Source: Sipunculus nudus
Lineage: Eukaryota; Annelida; Sipuncula; Golfingiida; Sipunculidae
Assembly (NCBI GenBank): GCA_026874595.1
Contig: CM049318.1
Span: forward strand, 27,990,956-28,054,955
Length of the DNA: 64,000 nt
Reading direction: 5' to 3'
In this document: positions 1 to 14,500 of the stretch, piece after piece
How positions within the stretch are numbered: position 1 is the stretch's first letter
Layout of the letters: every line of letters starts with the position of its first letter
Position numbers and translations under genes: made by a program
Notes under the pieces: model-generated
Databases searched by the model: none
The model's input: the letters and a program-made list of their open reading frames with translations, nothing else
Told to the model about the DNA's origin: nothing

Positions 1-514
1 GTTATTACATCCATGTTGGTTCGCACAACTTATATGCAGACGGATGGACTCTATGTACCAGGTGAAGGTAGGACTGTCTACGAGGGATCAGACTATATGT
101 CCTACTAACAATGTTTATACTTCCAGAAAATTAAATCTGCATGTTATGTTTCATGAAATTATCATAAATGGTATATTATTCTGTGATGTAAATGAAAATG
201 ATATATAATTGGAATACTAAGAATGTATTCCGGGATTAAGGCGGTAATTGATGATACACTGGTGGAAACTTTGGAAAATATGAAGATGGTGTCAGCAGTG
301 GGATAAATGAATAATCCAGGACAATGATTTTTCAAAGTAGGTTTCATGAGAGGAACATGAATGGTATATTTTATTGTGATTGCAATGAAACTGGTATAAT
401 TGGAATAATAAGAAAATATTTCGATGTAAAAACTTTTACGCTAGTGAACACTGGAATTCTGATGTTGGTGTCAGCAGTGGGATAAATTAAACCCGATTTT
501 TTCCGTTGATTTAC
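1..514. other. Left edge of window, intron after gene A module 7
   Basis: Gene A (minus strand) leaves its module 7 exon at 515 and no further FAMeT exon is recognisable before the window ends, so this is the start of an intron. The only structure seen is the imperfect direct repeat at 165-490. A short plus-strand reading frame at 12-107 has no recognisable similarity and is not called. Confidence 0.6.
165..490. repeat. Imperfect tandem duplication of about 179 bp
   Basis: Two diverged copies follow one another. Both contain a stretch reading tggtatatt, a GGAATA(C/A)TAAGAA block and the shared end GGTGTCAGCAGTGGGATAAA, which starts at 288 and again at 467. The spacing is therefore about 179 bp. 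It lies in the gene A intron just past the module 7 donor. Confidence 0.7.
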
Positions 515-809
515 CGAATCTCCGGGTAAACTCCCAAGTTCCAAACGTTGTAACCTGCTGTGGGGTCGAGGTGTGTACTGAAATAGCGTTGATACTTGGT
601 GGGTAACTAAGAGGGTCCTGCCAGCCGTGGAGGGTCTGGGTAGGATAGCTGCTGCGACCGACACGGATGAAGCGACCGTCCCAAGCCACCCAGAACCTGC
701 GCATCTCAAAGCAGTTTAGAAGATCCGGGATGGTTGCCGTGGAAACCGTAGCGTTCACACTGGCGGCGTAAATCTTGATTTGTGTGTTATTCTCGCCTCC
801 GAGCAGAAT
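515..809 (-). CDS. Gene A exon 13, module 7 C-terminal part
   Basis: The acceptor is TTTTTAAG before 809 and the donor is TTCG|gtaaat. The exon is 295 nt, entering in phase 0 and leaving in phase 1. It starts I-L-L-G-G-E-N-N, then shows L-L-N-C, R-F-W-V-A-W, I-R-V-G-R and a terminal G-T-W-E-F. Gene B 57115-57403 is its counterpart (289 nt, same phases). Confidence 0.87.
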
Positions 810-3800
810 CTTAAAAATGAATATGTATATGATAATTCTTAAACTCTTCTGGTTGTTATTTCTGTCATAATGGAAGCTTATTTGATGCGTCCTAAATAAC
901 TTAAGTAAAGTTCAAGTCCCAAAATGCGATATGATTTCTGAAACATTTGGAAAACGAAACTTATACACCACTTACACGCTTGGATGATCCTCTGGGTTCC
1001 TTTCATTAGTAGTAGTTGTAAATGTTAAATGTGGCGTGTACCAGACTTCCATTTGCACACTAAACTGATGAAAAAATAACATAAAAATCAGCACATACTT
1101 ACCTGGTAAGAATATTCCCTGGGTGACCGGCCACTGTTGCTGTAGAGGGCGATGTTGGCGTCCTTACAAGCCCTCAGTTTAAACTCGACAAAGGTCTGTT
1201 GGGTGGTCACCATCATCGTGTCGTATTTGCTGCTTGCTGGAGTTTTTATGATGACGGAATCATCTGGAGCATAGCAAGAATTTAGTTAACATATTTATCC
1301 AAGTTATTTAATAGTTAATTTTTCGATTACTCATTTTTGACCTAGACCTGAAATATGAGAGATTTTCATTTGATGATTGTTGTGCGTTGATTTAATATGA
1401 AATATATAAAAAAAGTTACTGTTAAATTGTATAGTATCAATTTTGTATTTTGCATTTAGTTTACTGTTACAATAAAAAAAATAGCTAATAGAAGCCAAAT
1501 GGTAAATATTACGCTGGAATAGCAGAAACAACAACGTTTTGTATGTAAAGCTAAACTTTACGTGTTTTCGAGTGCTTTAAAACTTATTTGGACGATTTTT
1601 GTTTCATATTGTGCTTTAACAGTCATTTTTTGACAAGCGTGGCAAGAACATTACTAAAAACATCACCTGATTTTTCTAATGCTCAAATCTGCACCGGAAA
1701 TATTCATACACTTTAACAAGTAGCAGCAGATAGATATTTCAAATATTCATACGTGATATTAAATTAATCATGGGAGAAAAATATTCTTCCACTTTGTAAT
1801 AGAATAAAGAACCACGTGCATAATGAATAAATAGCATACAGAACTATTTCCTATTCATACATCATCAATATATTTGGCATGAATAATCCTTTACATGAAA
1901 AATGCCATGTTATAATTATATACAGTAAAATCTAGCCTAACGACCACATCAGTTAAACGACCACCTAAAAATAACAACCACTTTTTCACGGTTTCAATTC
2001 TCTATTCCTCTTTATGTCATATATCACTGTGAGGACCACTTCGAAAATGCGACCACTTTATGAAGGTCCCGTTGGTGGTCGTAATATCGAGGTGTCACTG
2101 TACCAGTAAAAGAATCTTGAAGTTAAATTTCCTTCATTCTGCTTGTTCTTCCGGAAAAAAATAAAAATATCAACCTCTTGTGTATACCTTCAACCTCACT
2201 CAGCTCCCATACATCAGGTTGTCCGTTTGACGTTGTTATGGAAACCGCGTGTATCGGGCGCGGGATCGGATCCGTCCACTCCACACGCATCGTTTCCCCT
2301 ACTACGTCTCCCGTACCCACGCTGACTGTCCCGTCTACCCAGCGTATCCATAGAGACCGGAATTCGGTACATGAGAGCAGATCTGAGGCTGTTCTGTTGA
2401 TGACACTCTCTCCCCCTGCATAGAAAGATAGATATTGGATATGTTTCAGTGTTTGAGCCAACTTTACTAACCAAATTGCTCCTTGTGTTAATATTTTATT
2501 AAAATATCTCATTTTTATATATACTAAATCCCTGGAATCAAGCTTATATACGAGCCTTATGAAAATAAAATAAAAGTACGCGGTATTTGAATGTAGAACG
2601 CCATATTAAAGTATTGTAACATGAAAATTGTTCTATGAAAAAATATGGGCAAATCAGGCTAAAACTAAGTCTATATAAAATACACACACATAAATTTAGC
2701 TTTATTTGCCTTTAGTTTTCTATAGAACAATTTTCATAGGCATTTCTTCTGTAAATTATATTCACTTTAATCACGGAGACCACTATGTGCGACATAATAA
2801 ACAATAAAGGTAATTAATTTTTTAACCGACTCACCAACGCTTCTTCTTATTTCGAGTATTGTTTTCCCTTCAGGGTAGAACACAAACTCGTACGTGTCCA
2901 TTTGTGTGATCCCGAGCCGTCTCGCGAGAGCCACGTGAACGTTATTGCAAGCTTTAACCCGAAAGGCAAATGAATTCCTCTGTAGTGGCATCCAGAACCG
3001 GTCATACTTTCCGCTACCCCCTGTATCCACCCGAGCCACCCCTCCTGTAATATACAAATATAAATATTTATATTTTACCTGTAAAAATTAATAAGGAACA
3101 AAAGGCACAGATAATATCAACAGATCGAAACGATGCGGAATCAGTACATGTTTGTGTCATTTAATTAATTTCAATAATGGTAATTTCATGCATTTTCAGG
3201 ATACAATGAACACATACTTATTCGTTATAATACTGGCTGCTCTTGTACAATTTAAATATATATAGTCAAAAGTAAAATACTTTGACCATGTACCTTCAAA
3301 TAAACTGCCAGATAAAGGAGAGGTATTAAAAATAGTATGACTGCAGTAGAAAATCCCAGTTGCTTGTGATCTTTACCCCTCCATTTAAGATAAATCTCCC
3401 CAATACAGGGTACCATTTAAAGAAACAGTCAAGTTTATATATGTAACGACACCAAATGTACGCATAATATCAGGATAGTATGTTTTATTTTTGGTCAATC
3501 TTTTATTAATGTAGCTTTGTTTAACTGTGATTTTTATAATCTTAGTCACTGAAACCGCATATGATCATACCTGGTAAATATCATAACTGTGACATACAGG
3601 GACGTATGATGATAAGTATGGTCAACTGTATTTGTGTACTCACCTATACGTGCATCAATATTCCAGTATCCTGGAGAGTTTTCAGCATTATTAGTTACCG
3701 ACACGCTTGTCACATTATACGTCACAGGGGCCGTCCACACCAGGAAAGGGTTATCTATATTATCAGCATATCCAACGGATATAGTAGATTCAGACCAGCT

Positions 3801-5482
3801 GACCCAGAGCTCCAATGATCGTTCACAGTTCAGCAGATTTGGTGTGTCTATCAGACCGGAAGTCTCTCCGACGCTTCCGATGACCTGTATGACAGATTTC
3901 TGGTTGTTTTGAATACCCAAACTAATCTCGTAGCCTTTGCTGACGTCATTGTGGGTAGGAGAGAGGAACACGTGTGCAGACGGGCAGGTACGAACGGAGA
4001 AAAAGAAGAAATTCTGATCAGTGAAGAACCAGGCGTAATTGTAGGACTTGGTCCCGGGGGTTATAACCTGCACCGCATTCTCTGAAATTAGAATTGTATA
4101 TAACATATAGGGAACATTTAATTAATGAAAAGGAGCCACATTCTAGCACCTATTTATTGATAGCATAAAATAAGTGCCATATATAGAATCTATTAAAGCG
4201 TGCTATTAACACGAATGAGAAGATCACCGTGACTACTTGACTATCCACTGAATCAATACACAATTCTTAAATTTTTTTATGAGGTATACGCTATTATCAA
4301 AGACTTGTTTCAAATAGACCTTTTCTACCACATCAGCGACACCTGTTAGCGGGTAATGAACTTGAGTGTTCGGGTTCATTATATATACGGTAAAAATCAG
4401 TTTTTGTTGTATGTCAGATAATACAAGTAAAATTAACTGCATTATCTACACCGGTTACAGTCATCTCGGAATATGCCACGTGTCTGCTTTCATTGGATCA
4501 AACACGGGATGCTGGCTCAATTTATCTGAACACCGCTGACGCCATTACGCGCAGTGCGCATGCTCGTAAAAAAGATCATCCATTTTGTTTACTGTACTTA
4601 CCGTCAACCTGACCGAACTCCCATGTACCCTCCCCTCCCGTGGTCGTGGACACGGTGATGTAGTTAACATTAAAGCTCTTGTCGTCCGTGTAGCTGGCCA
4701 GGCCGTCTTCATTACGGAATGGTCCCGACCCGACAGAGATGAACCCTCCGACCCAGTTCACCCAGAAGTAACGGAGCTCCTGACAGTCCAGAGTCGTGGC
4801 CGTGGCGGAAGTTACCTGACGTCATCAATACGTCACGTGATCAGAATAATCATATTTCTCACTCAAATCTACCTCGAGTCGTATTTAAAATACACAATTC
4901 ACAATTACCAGGTCGTCAGTAAAAAGTAATAAATAAGGAAGGAGGATACTGTAATATCAAAAGGCACGTGGAGATGATAATGTGAGCCAATTAAACACGA
5001 CAATAATAGAAATGAATTGTATAAGTACAGAGAAATTAATGGAATAACAAAATCAAAGGATGTTAATAAAGTGTATAACTATACTCCATCTATCTGTGTC
5101 TCCTGTTCTTCTAAGAGAATCTTAAAAATAAATTTTTTTTTAATTAACTAGAAAACTGCATATGGAAGTGACGACTGGCATTTAAGAATTTTACAATAAA
5201 TCTCCATTGTATGTATCACAACTTTTTACACTCTTAAAAATTATTTTACAGATCAGATGTGTCTCTGCATGAGTAGCCATCTTTGATTTGGAGGACCTAG
5301 GGGATGGAACGGACTATAGCAACATATGATGTGATTATAACATATGCTCAAATAATGTTTAATTCAAAGAAAATTACCAATATAGGAAAGGGAAATAAAT
5401 ATTAAATCGATACTTTTGAAAATGATTCCTGACACTATCTTATAATTTAGATTGATAGAAACTGAATATGGAAAGAAGAAAG

Positions 5483-5549
<67 letters not shown>

Positions 5550-6674
5550 AAAGGCCCCGGATGTCAAAACACTTAACTGACCTTGACCTTCTCTCCGTTG
5601 AAACTTCGTGAGATGATAACTTCTCTGTTCTCGGTGGCGCCCAGCGTGATCTCGTAGGCGTGAGTATCCGTGTTACCCAAGAACTCTGTCAGTACGATCT
5701 TGGCATCCTGGCACGCTCGTACTTTGAAGATCTGGTCAGTCCTGTCCGGTACATTCAGTATGGCCTGTCTAAAGTCTTCTTCATTCGGTGTGTAAACCGT
5801 AGTCATGCGTCCTAAAATATGAAAAATATATGCACAACATGAACCATTGATTCATGTAACCTCGGGGTTCCCAACTGTAAATAACCATATACAGGGAAAC
5901 CTCGGAATAACGACCACCAACGGGCTTCGATAAAGTGGTCGCACTTTCGAGCTGGTCGTCTAAGCGAGGTCTGATATAAAGAGCAAAGGGGAACCCGGAC
6001 CGTGAAAAGAGTCTTTATTTTGAGGTCTACGCTAATCCGAGGTGGTCGCAGGGCGAGGTTTTACTAATATATTATCACTTGGTGTATATAGCACTTAAAA
6101 CGACCAGAAGCATGGACGCACAGTATCCGATGCAAAAGCGGACGGATCAGGGTTGTCTACAACTTCGTAGTGAACCGAGCTTTCTAATGTAATCCCTTCA
6201 TATATTTATAATTCAACGAACCGGCTTAGTTTTATTATTATTTTTATATAAGTTTTTACACCCTAACCTCATTAATATAAATATCTCTAAGAAATCCCTT
6301 CGACTAAAAGATCATATAAGTTTTGCTTGAATGTAAAAATTAAAACAAACGCTTAAAACTAAAATTTTGAGACTTTCTGGAATGAAAATTCAAAGATTGC
6401 GAGGACATTCTAGAATCCGTGAACATTGGCGTAACAAGACGAAGATGAGAGTCCCAAAGCAACAACCTGAACAAAAAGGGTTAAATCTTGCCCCTAAATG
6501 TAATGTTAAAGTAAAGTGTGTTAGTTAGTTTATATGAATAAAAAAATGCAAATAGTAAAGAAAAGTAAGGAAAAAAAATCAACGAATATATTACATAATA
6601 AAAAAAAATTATATATATTTACAATTTTGGATTAGTAATATAAAGTTATTTATAAAATGACGTAATGACCCGTA

Positions 6675-6730
<56 letters not shown>

Positions 6731-9700
6731 CAGTGACTAACCACGGCATGTGCATTATTGATCAGGCGCTTAAACTCAAGATGTAGATGTTTATTCAGTT
6801 ATCTATAAGTGGCAGATTTATTGCCGTTTATTACGTCTCAAAAACATAAGCGCTTATGAAACTGGTATTAATCTTAATAATGTTTATAAAGCCAAACAGC
6901 TTATTTTTAATTTTTTTACTGAGGCATGAATCGATGATATTGATCCTTATGGGCTGTAAATTTTGTATAGCAGTGCGAATAAATAATCCCGAAAACAGCT
7001 TTGTCAATAAAATGCCAGGCCTTTTCATTCTTCACGAGACGAATGAATTTATCACTCTGTTGAACAAGGAATTGATCAGAGAAGGTTGCTTGGATTTATG
7101 AGATCATCGTTGTTTGATTGTTAGTTTGATGTATCTGTTTTTCAAGGATGGACTGTGGGCCACGGAACATTTGCCGTAATGTTTGGACGGAGAAATACAA
7201 AATTTTAATGTGGACCTGGCTCCAGTCAATTTGTCTCTTCATATATTGATTCACTTCATATTGTCTAAATTAAAACTGTTGTCCTGCTCTTACTCTCCTT
7301 AGATTTAAATGACCTCTTGTGAAAAGATGGGTTATTTGACCAAGGAATTACAAATTAAATTTAAGACGAATCTGGGTGTATACCTAGGCAGTGGAGGTAT
7401 GCACTCTATGACATTTATATCGTATATCCATATTCAACAGCTTTAAATGAGAAAGATATTATGATTATCACAAACATATCGATGTATTAATGCTGAAAGG
7501 AGGACTCGAGTCTCAGACCAGAAAGGGGGCTATTCAACTATCTGACCGTTATGAATTGAAGGTGATCCCTTGGTGATTTTCTAAAAATGGGCCAGAAAAC
7601 GTTGATATCACCGCACATAGGCTGCTTCTTTTTTATATATCAACGTGTTTATAATATGTGGGGACCCGCCCAAAATCAAAACAAATTCAACAAGGGCATC
7701 TGGCAGCAAGTCATATAAGGCAGACCTTTGCAAATGGCGTCATGCAACAAGTGACCTTTCTACCTCCGTATATATATCAAACCTATGTTACAAGTTCTTC
7801 CCCTTTGGCAACATTTCTGTGTTTACAAACATGTTGTTGATAAACAAGTTCACAATCCTTCACTGAGGCGTTATAAGAAACTAGAATAACCCTTAGATCA
7901 TTAATATATACATAGATGAGGCCAGAAATCACGTAAATTCTTTTTCAAAAGGTAGGTGAATGGGCAGCTTTAATATAGTACTCGGTTTAGGACTTAATTT
8001 GCAAGTAGGCCAACATGCTAAATATATATTTTTTATGTCATTTATGTTTACTCATTGGGTGTGTGTATGATGTATGGATGTCATAAAAGTAATGTTTAAC
8101 AGATTATCTAATGCTCGTCAATTAAGCAGCAGAGAACCGATGCCCCCATTCTAATTATCATAAATTTCATAAATATTACATATTTGATATTTATTTCTTA
8201 TTTTAAATAGTCCTAATATCTTATTCTTATTTTCTACATAACTGAAAAGGAGGGGTGATGATTACAAAATCCCAACTCTTGCTAACATAAACCCGCATCC
8301 CCATCCGTATCTACGCAACTGAATATGATGGATATGTATTGCATTGTAAAGTACTCCAGTCTTAGTCGTGTAATGGTAAAAATGACTCACCTGCCGTCTC
8401 CAAAAACTCCCACTCCGCCCTTATTGTCGGGTTTGCCACAGTGAAGGACGCGGCATTGACAGTTCTCCTCTCTGGGTCGTCATACCGGAGGATCTCGTTG
8501 AAGTTCAAGTCTCCTGCTCCGAAACGGACCCTCTGATCTGCCCAGCTGAGCCAGAACTGTCTAAAGGAGTCACAACTAGTTATATTATCACTGTCTACCT
8601 CTCGTGTATCATTGAGATTCCCGGCTTGGAGGATGTTTAACACGGTTTTCTGTCCTTTGTTTGAACCTATACGCAGTTCGTAAACGACAGATGACGCCGA
8701 CGCCTCTCTGTTTGATCTGAGTTCCAGCACAGCGTCCATGCATGTTCGGAGATTGAAAACCAGAGACGTACGGTCGTACACGTAGACGTAACTTTTTCTA
8801 AATCCCCCGTTTTCGTCGTTATACCGGGTGAATAACCATGTATCAGCTACAATGGATTCACAGATTGGTCAAGCATTGTATAAATCACTTACGACGCAGT
8901 GTACTAAAAGAATAACATAATTATTTTTATGAAATGTTGATCGATAATTTTGTTTTTTTATGTCTATAAAAAAAGTTACCACTATAGGAAATCAGTCAAA
9001 TATTCTGTCCAGCCATCTACAATTACTATGGTTTATACATTTTACAAGCAAATAACACTTTGTCTAATCAAATATACAGACATTTTGTTAGATCAATTTA
9101 ATATTAATATTTGGCCACATGGCGTGTCGAACGATTTCACTTATTTTTTTTATCAAACCATATCTATACATACAATCTGGCTCGGTAAAAACAGGATTGG
9201 TTTGAATCGATTCTGAGATAGTCTTGAAAGAGGTACGTTTTAAATTTCATTCAATACTTACACATTATACTTCGGAACTCCCATGACCCCTGTGACCTTG
9301 GGCTAGTCGTCACGGATACCGCCCCTATGGTAGGGTTGGCGTTACGGTATTCCAGGAACCGGCGGTTGTTCACCGAGGGTCCTTGGCCCACAGCCAGGTG
9401 TCCGCCTGTTGGTCGAAATCAGAGTATAACTACGGCAATACTAAGGATAACAATATACATGTTCCTTACACACCTTGGAATAAACTAGGGAAAAGGAGAC
9501 ATCTGACCATAAGTTATAGTACATTTAACAAAGTCGATATTTCCATATATGAGTAACAATTGAAAATAACTGTTATGTACACTATGCCCGAATATAACGC
9601 TAATATCCTCGGAGTTTCGCCAAATGGACATTTAATTGCAAACAGTCATTTAAAATGTGATATGCTACATTAAGTCAAAAGAAAATAATAAAAACATCAT

Positions 9701-11502
9701 ATTTCAATGCCTATACGGACAGCTATAAACTTATTGAAATTTAAAGAAATTTAGATTTTCACAGTTTTGTTGATGAACGCTACCTTGCCACGTGACCCAG
9801 AAGAACCGGTAGTTTTGACAGCTCAGTATATCAGGCGTGTTGGTTGTTGCTATGACCGTCTGACCTTGACGTATCGTTGACACTTTATTAAAATCTCCAC
9901 CGATTGTGATCGTGTACTGGATGGTGTCGCTCGACGGATCGGAGGCCAAGGCAACCACGGCGTCTTCACATGCTTTGGCCCGGAAGGTAATGTAGGGGTC
10001 AGACAGGTCTGACGTCCATATCCGGTTGTAAAAGGTCTGATCTACTGTTGTCAGAGTTACAGAACGAACTGAAAGAAAATGCAATAGACGAAAAGGTAGA
10101 TAGCAACCAAAGAGCGCACACCTCCGCAAACGACAAAAGTTTGTAATTTTTTTAATATTTTCTTTCGGTGGAACTCTTTTTTGCATGTGGAATAAATTGA
10201 CTATACGATAAAAATTATATTTATTTTTAAGCCTTCCGTGTTTCAAGCTATTTACAGACGGATCCAGGAGAATTCCGGAAGTTGTTAAACTTTCGTTAAC
10301 ACATCAGCGAAGTTTCTATCGAAATTTTACCATTTTGCTTTAATCATAACGTCGTACCATATTGATTTTATTTAGTTCTTTTTCCAAAATGTTATATTTT
10401 CTTTCATTCAACCTCCAGTCTTATTTTTAGCAAACAATTTAAATGGTAAAGAAATAAAAATCATATTTTGGGCCTATTGGCCATTCAGCAGGTTAGAGAG
10501 CGAACTGACGGTGTTAGGAAATACTTAAGATGCTTCCCTGTCCATTTTCAGTCAATACAATTACTAGTCGAGTCGAACCAGAACTTAGTAACTGGCATTG
10601 AAGAAACCGTTTCATTCTTCATTGATGATCTTTTTTCCTTAGAGTCATTCCAATGTTAACTTCAACAATATCATCAAATGATATCAAAAAAGCATTCAAC
10701 CTGATAAACGTGTCTATAGAGAAACTGTCAGGCTGTAAAATTCCTGTTTCGTGACCAGAAATGTACGATTACCGGAGCGAGTATAGAATCCGGTATACAT
10801 GGACGAGGTTATGGGTGTATACGGACGGACGTAATGATGTTTAGGATCATTGTGATGGAGAAGTAAGAGGCATGTCGATGTCATATCATCAGGCATGTCA
10901 TGGCCTGTGTTAATTACTACTAGTCATGAGGCGGTCCAGTCAGTTTAGACCCATCATGAAGAGCGGATCCTATACGCGGTCCCGATTATCGACTTAGACA
11001 GTTATCTGACACTCCACTGAAGCCGACCTGTCAGTCAATCAAAAGGTTTTCTAAACCAATTTTTGTGAGATTCTGCCAAACACATATCAGTGTTTTGTGA
11101 TAGATCTCAGGTGACAACGTTATTTTGTACTGGGCTCGAGTTGGACAAAGCCATGTAACGCAGGCAACGTGTGTACTTTGGAGTAACGAGTATCGCTATT
11201 ATGGTATCATGATGCTTAATTTTTCAGTGTCAACGTAACGTATGATGACCTACCATCGGCTTTGGCGAATGCCCAGTTTCCAGTCTGTCCATGGGACGTT
11301 GCCAGTCCTAGAGCGTTTATGGGACGCATTACCGGATCCTGCCACTTCAGTAAGGTGTCGGCACCTGCCTGACGTCCCGTCCCGAGCTGAATACGACGTA
11401 ACAATAGGACTAAACGATCGCACATGAATACTTGATGAACATGTGCCACACTTAACCATCTGTTGAGTTATGTGCTAAAACTGATTTCAAAATGAGAACT
11501 AG

Positions 11503-11559
<57 letters not shown>

Positions 11560-14500
11560 GTGCATAGACCTTGCATTCAACGTAATGTGTTCGGGTTATC
11601 TTATGCCCTTGCTTTCTGACAGAGCTAGACCTGCAGTTGTCATATTCGAACCCACTCATCCCACTCAACCCCCCGTTCAGGACAGCACATTCTGATTGTG
11701 TCACATGATATGTCTTTGTCTTAACAGATAAGCCTATTTTACTTTTTTAAGCTGGATATTTAATTTAGGCGGACAACTGAATCTGCATATACCTGAATAG
11801 CCTATGGAGATTAAAACATCCTGCGTATTGCTACTTTTGACAAAATCGTTCATAAGCACTTATAAAACGTGACAAACATGGAATATACGATATATAGTAA
11901 ACATTTTATTTGTATATTCATACTATAATAATATGTATTTGAAATTTGTTAGTCAGAGAATATATGTTGTAACCTAAATTTTATCTTAAAATTACAATGC
12001 AGGTGACAGATTAAAGAGATGGTGTCCATTTGTATGTTGCACAGTGCTGCGCCGCGTACACCTGCCGTTGCGTTTTTTGCAAATCGGAGCATACGGTTGG
12101 TGCGCGAAAATAGGGAAACGGGCCATATTAAGGATTAAAAGACTGAAACCGCACAGACAGACGCGTATATACATGTTCACGGAAGCACACGAAACGCATC
12201 TACACCGGGTCCGTATGCGTGGAAAAGTAGCTTCAAATGTGGGCAATACTTACCGCAATCTCCCCACTATGAAACCACACCCAGAATTGGACATAGCTGT
12301 CACAGTTCATTATCCCTGGTTGCTCGACTCTTCTTACTTCGGACCCGTTGACGCCTTCCCGTAAGACAAACGCGTTCCCGCCATTGGCTCCCATGTGAAA
12401 CTCCAAGGCCGGAAGTTCCGGTGTCGGGCCGGCGGCGAGAGCGATATGAGCGTCGCTACACGCCATGACTTCATACCTGAAGACGTTCTGGTCCGTGGTT
12501 ACCCATACTCCGCTGAAAGACAGATCCGGAGGCGTGCGCACCGCATAGCGAGTTCCTGTTATTGAATGTCAATAAATTAAAAATCGATCATGCCAAGTAC
12601 CCAAGAGCAACAAAATAACAATACAATCTAAATAATTTTGATTTAAATTGTATATATGAATATACATAGGGACAATATTAAAATGAAATTATAAATATTT
12701 AGATTAATTTACATATTGTTACGAAGACAAATAAATGAGGGGAAAATCCTTGGTTGATCCGGGAGTCGAACCCAGGCCGGTGGCGCACAAGTCTGGCGTA
12801 TCAACCGCCTCGCTAGCAAAGCAAGCTTCGCTAGCGAGACAGTTCGGTCCGCTTTTATGTCACCCCGTAACACACCCCCTCTTAAGAGAAAAGAAAGTTT
12901 TCTGGAAAACTTTCTTTTTGCGATCATAATCACTAAAATTTTACAACATCTCAAAAATCATCTTATTTACAATATTACATAAACATCTTGTTTACAACAT
13001 TTCATAATCATCTCGATAAGCAATCAGCAAGTACATTATCTTTCCCTTTAATGTGTACGATATCAAGATTGTAATCCTGTAAGAATAAACTCCATCTCAC
13101 CAATCTTTGATTTTTACACTTCAACTTGTTCATGAACGTGAGGGGATTGTCGCCAAAATCAAAGGCAAATATTCTTTTTCAATAGTGGAGTAGTTTTTCT
13201 GGTTTGCATTTAACTTTCTTGAGAAATAACAAATTGGATGAACTATTCCATCATTGCCTTCTTGTAACAACACAGCACCAGCAGCAGTATCTACTGAAAG
13301 CTCTGTATAAATTTCTCTGGCCTTGCCAGTCAATACACTTTGTAACAGCATAGTCCAGTTTTTCTTAGGCCATTTTAAATTTTCAGCTACCTTCTCAAAG
13401 TGTAAAAAAAATATTTATCAACCTCTTCTTCTTGGAAAGGTGGGACAAGTCTAATGTGTTTAGTAACATCAAAACTGTGAGTTGGGGCAGCACTTAGACT
13501 ACGTTCTACTTTAAGTCTTTAACTCCAGTCGTTTTAACTCAATTTCTTTTTCTTTATCTAGTCTTTCTCTTTCTAACCTTTCATGTTCTTCCCTCTCTTC
13601 TCTTTGTTTTTCTAATTCTAACTGTTTTAATGCTGGCTCATGTTGCATTTCCAACTTTTTCAATTCTAATTGCATAGCAAGGCTGTCATTTTTTGATGTT
13701 TCAACTTCAGTCTCTTCAATTAAACCTTTGCTAATAAGATCTTGCATGATTTTAGCAATGATATCAGGCTTTCTCAAAGCTTTTTTCATACTTAGCCCTA
13801 AGTGTTGTCCCAAACGCAACAACTGTTCTTTTGACAACTGCTCAAGTTGATCAGGGTCGGGATCGTCAACAAATGTCTCAGGTTTTAAATCTGCCATGTT
13901 AAGATGTTAAAATAATAACAAAAAACACTGAGATTAATTCTGTAAACAATGTACTGTTAACAATATGTGATCTTGTAAACAAGGTATGATAAAAACAATG
14001 TCCAGGTCAAGGCCTAATACTTTTGACAACTATTAAGCCCTGGGCCGATAGGGGAGTCGAACCCTGGTCGGTGGCGTACAAGTCCGGCGTACCAACCGCT
14101 TCGCAAAAAGCAAGCTTCACTAGCGAGACAGTTCGGTCCGCTTTTATGTCTGCCCGTAACAATATATTAAGACAAATGCACATGGATATGTCTTACAATA
14201 TGTAAATAAATATTAAGATATCAGAATAACTATTGCGAAAAGTGAATACATAATGACTAGATGTACACCTATAACGCGAACTGTAAAAATCTAAGACCAT
14301 GTGCACGGATATTATTGAAGACAGGAAATGCTTGCGAAGAAAGAATCAATCATGATCTTATACAGGCCTAGAGAAAGGACAGTAAAGCACTTCGAAAACA
14401 GTACTAAGTAATTTGTGAAAAGAGACCGGTCGAGACCGGACCCATAGGCGCGGACAAGAGGCCGGAGAAAGATGCTTTATTAACCTCGCGCATCGTGAAT

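Larger units (their letters stand above)
5812..8390. other. Gene A 2.6-kb intron between modules 3 and 4
   Basis: The gene B intron at this place is only about 240 bp. The extra length here holds a mariner-like MITE (5892-6064), a (TA)n tract (6679-6727) and AT-rich sequence with short reading frames that resemble nothing known. No extra FAMeT exon was found. Confidence 0.65.
12717..14161 (-). mobile_element. Internally deleted gypsy-type LTR retrotransposon with tRNA-like LTRs
   Basis: Two similar terminal repeats (12717-12872 and about 14013-14161) begin TGTTACG on the minus strand, and the lower copy ends CGTAACA. ATAT flanks both ends (12713-12716 and 14162-14165), a plausible 4-bp target duplication. 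Next to the lower LTR is a polypurine tract, AAGAGGGGGTG on the minus strand (12873-12883), which fixes the orientation. Inside are a gag start (13511-13897) and a gag/RNase H fusion (13011-13400). Protease, most of the reverse transcriptase and integrase are missing. The element is dead. Confidence 0.82.

Noticed and set aside
12752-12806. tRNA gene
   Set aside because: The closing stem and T-arm are present, but there is no full D arm and the block recurs at the same place in both LTRs, so it is part of the element.
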